From Cobetia sp. cqz5-12 (GTDB lineage: Bacteria; Pseudomonadota; Gammaproteobacteria; Pseudomonadales; Halomonadaceae), in NCBI RefSeq assembly GCF_016495405.1, contig NZ_CP044522.1, forward strand, positions 1,550,001-1,614,000: a stretch of 64,000 nucleotides of DNA, in the 5' to 3' direction. Below the pieces are notes generated by a model. It worked only from the letters and a program-made list of their open reading frames with translations. It was not told where the DNA came from and made no database searches. The position numbers were made by a program, and so were the translations under genes. Each line of letters opens with the position of its first letter. Position 1 is the first letter of the stretch. Below, in pieces: positions 62,725 to 64,000 of this stretch.

Positions 62725-62780
62725 CCTGTGCTGACTGTGCTCGTCCTGTGTTGACTGCGCTCGTCCTATGTTGCACATCG
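62725..62780. repeat. 20-bp tandem repeat upstream of vgrG2
   Basis: CCTGTGCTGACTGTGCTCGT (62725-62744) is followed directly by CCTGTGTTGACTGCGCTCGT (62745-62764), two mismatches apart, and a decayed third copy starting CCTATGTTG. The array lies in the 166-bp gap before the second vgrG. Confidence 0.75.
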
Positions 62781-62869
62781 CTGCGTCTTGAGACGCATGA
62801 CCCGAACTGAACAAGCCGGTGCACTCGCTTGCCGAGCGAAGAAGTGCGCGCACCGTGAGGATGTTAAGG

Positions 62870-64000
62870 ATGGCAGAGAATTCCTGGCTGGATAGCCTGC
62901 TGGAGTCGTTCGAGATTTCACTGGATCAGAACGAGCGCCTGCTCACGCTTGAGATGAGTGGTGCGGACTTCATCCCGCATCGATTGGTGGGGGAAGAGCG
63001 CATGTCGCGTCCCTTTGCCTATACCCTCGACTGCATTTCCCAGAATGGCGATATCGAGCTCAAGACCCTGATGGCGCAGCCGGCGGCGCTCTCGGTGCGT
63101 CAGGCCGATGGCAGCTACCGCAAGCTCTCGGGGCTGGTCGAGTCGGCCGCACTGCTGGGTGAGGACGGCGGCGTCTTCTATTACCAGCTGACGCTGGTGC
63201 CGTGGATGACGATGCTCAAGCTCGGCCGCGACAGCCGCATCTTCCAGGACCTCACCGCCGTCGAGGTCATCGAGTCGGTGTTCTCGAACCACGCCATCGC
63301 GCAGGGCGAAGCCCAGGGTGGCTGGCGGCTGGACCTGCGTCGCGAGTATCCGGCGCGCAGCTACTGCGTCCAATATCGCGAGAGCGACTTCCAGTTCGTC
63401 AATCGCCTGATGGAGCAGGAAGGGCTGTTCTACTACTTTGAACACGCCTCTGACGACAGCGACTTCAATGGCCACCGCCTCGTCATCACCGACGATGTCG
63501 CGACCTGTGCACCGGTCGAGCCGCAGGTCATCCGCTTCCACCGTCAGGATGCCACCGAGCTTGAAGACTCCATCACCCAGTGGAGCGGCCGCCGTCAGCA
63601 GCAACCGACGCGCGTCAGCCTCGGCACCTTCGATTACAAGCAGCCGGGCCTGGAAAAACGTTCCGGTCAGGACACGCGCAGCGATCAGGGCAACCTCAGC
63701 GAGCAGGAAGTCTACGACTATCCCGGCGAGTACTACTTTGATGACCATTCGCGCGGCGAACGCCTGACCGTCAATCGCCTCGAGGCCCATGAATCCCGCG
63801 CCAAGCGCTTCTACGGCGCCGGGGGCACCCGCCAGTTGAAGGTCGGTCGCTGGTTCGAACTCAGCCAGCACGCCCGCCATGAAGACGGCGATTCCAGTGA
63901 GCGCGAATTTCTGGTGCTGGGCCTGACCGTTTGTGCCGAGAATGCGCTGCCGGTCTCCGCGCACCTCAAGGCGCTACCGGGCAGCCTGCAGGCGCGCATG
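62870..64000 (+). CDS. vgrG: Type VI secretion system spike protein TssI/VgrG (copy 2, 3' end beyond window)
   Basis: The first 377 codons of a second VgrG, open to the window edge. It starts MAENSWLDSLLESFEISLDQ, different from copy 1 in about the first 20 codons, and then is nearly identical to the gp27-like base of copy 1 at both protein and DNA level, with mostly silent changes. GTGAGGATGTTAAGG precedes ATG 62870. The C-terminal needle and any cargo genes lie outside. A second VgrG with the same base and probably different downstream genes would let the machine deliver another effector. Confidence 0.93.
   Translation, partial: MAENSWLDSLLESFEISLDQNERLLTLEMSGADFIPHRLVGEERMSRPFAYTLDCISQNGDIELKTLMAQPAALSVRQADGSYRKLSGLVESAALLGEDGGVFYYQLTLVPWMTMLKLGRDSRIFQDLTAVEVIESVFSNHAIAQGEAQGGWRLDLRREYPARSYCVQYRESDFQFVNRLMEQEGLFYYFEHASDDSDFNGHRLVITDDVATCAPVEPQVIRFHRQDATELEDSITQWSGRRQQQPTRVSLGTFDYKQPGLEKRSGQDTRSDQGNLSEQEVYDYPGEYYFDDHSRGERLTVNRLEAHESRAKRFYGAGGTRQLKVGRWFELSQHARHEDGDSSEREFLVLGLTVCAENALPVSAHLKALPGSLQARM

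Overview
The window looks like chromosomal DNA of a moderately halophilic gammaproteobacterium of the Halomonas/Cobetia type. This is inferred from the high-GC coding style, the paired BCCT osmolyte transporters, marine-style solute catabolism and a large type VI secretion cluster; no rRNA or taxonomic marker is present. I see no tRNA, rRNA, insertion sequence, prophage or CRISPR array.

Region 1 (1-9440, + strand) is sugar-acid and inositol catabolism. The tail of an SMP-30-like lactonase gene is followed by an HpaI-type aldolase and a short-chain dehydrogenase. After a 419-bp regulatory gap holding a perfect 14-bp LacI-type palindrome come iolD, a Gfo/Idh/MocA oxidoreductase, an inosose dehydratase-like TIM barrel protein, a sugar-porter MFS transporter and iolG. 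iolB, iolC/iolJ and iolA are not here, so the pathway must be completed elsewhere. Region 2 (9463-11335, - strand) is a sodium:solute symporter with a 42-residue membrane protein just downstream.

Region 3 (12093-20412) is built around compatible-solute metabolism: two closely similar BCCT transporters, a LysR regulator, a divergent Fe(II)/2-oxoglutarate oxygenase and an M24 protein that keeps the DMSP lyase DddP metal site with identical spacing but lacks the Asp proposed as DddP's catalytic base. A second, GcvA-like LysR regulator follows. Region 4 (20588-28799) is an oxidative catabolic island: a beta-hydroxyacid dehydrogenase, two aldehyde dehydrogenases, a GMC flavoenzyme, an enolase-superfamily sugar-acid dehydratase and an IclR regulator. 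Many transcription units in regions 1-4 end in long, very stable hairpins.

Region 5 (29443-64000, + strand) is a type VI secretion system with all thirteen core components (TssA-TssM) plus TagF. It opens with vgrG1, a DUF4123 adaptor and an AT-rich cargo module: a VasX/BTH_I2691-type putative pore-forming effector followed by two paralogous, secreted Sel1-repeat proteins that are immunity candidates. The core follows as an NlpE-like lipoprotein, an unrecognised protein, tssB, tssC, tssE, tssF, tssG, clpV, tssJ, tssK, tssL, tssM, tagF, a second shorter IcmF-like protein fused to an OmpA domain, hcp, tssA and a degenerate ketosynthase-like protein. A second vgrG, almost identical to the first over its visible part, runs off the end of the window. 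Three non-coding gaps in the T6SS region carry unusual short tandem repeats. The parts that most merit follow-up are the IcmF-OmpA fusion, the effector/Sel1 module, the ketosynthase-like subunit, the DddP-like cluster and the repeat-hairpin element upstream of tssA.
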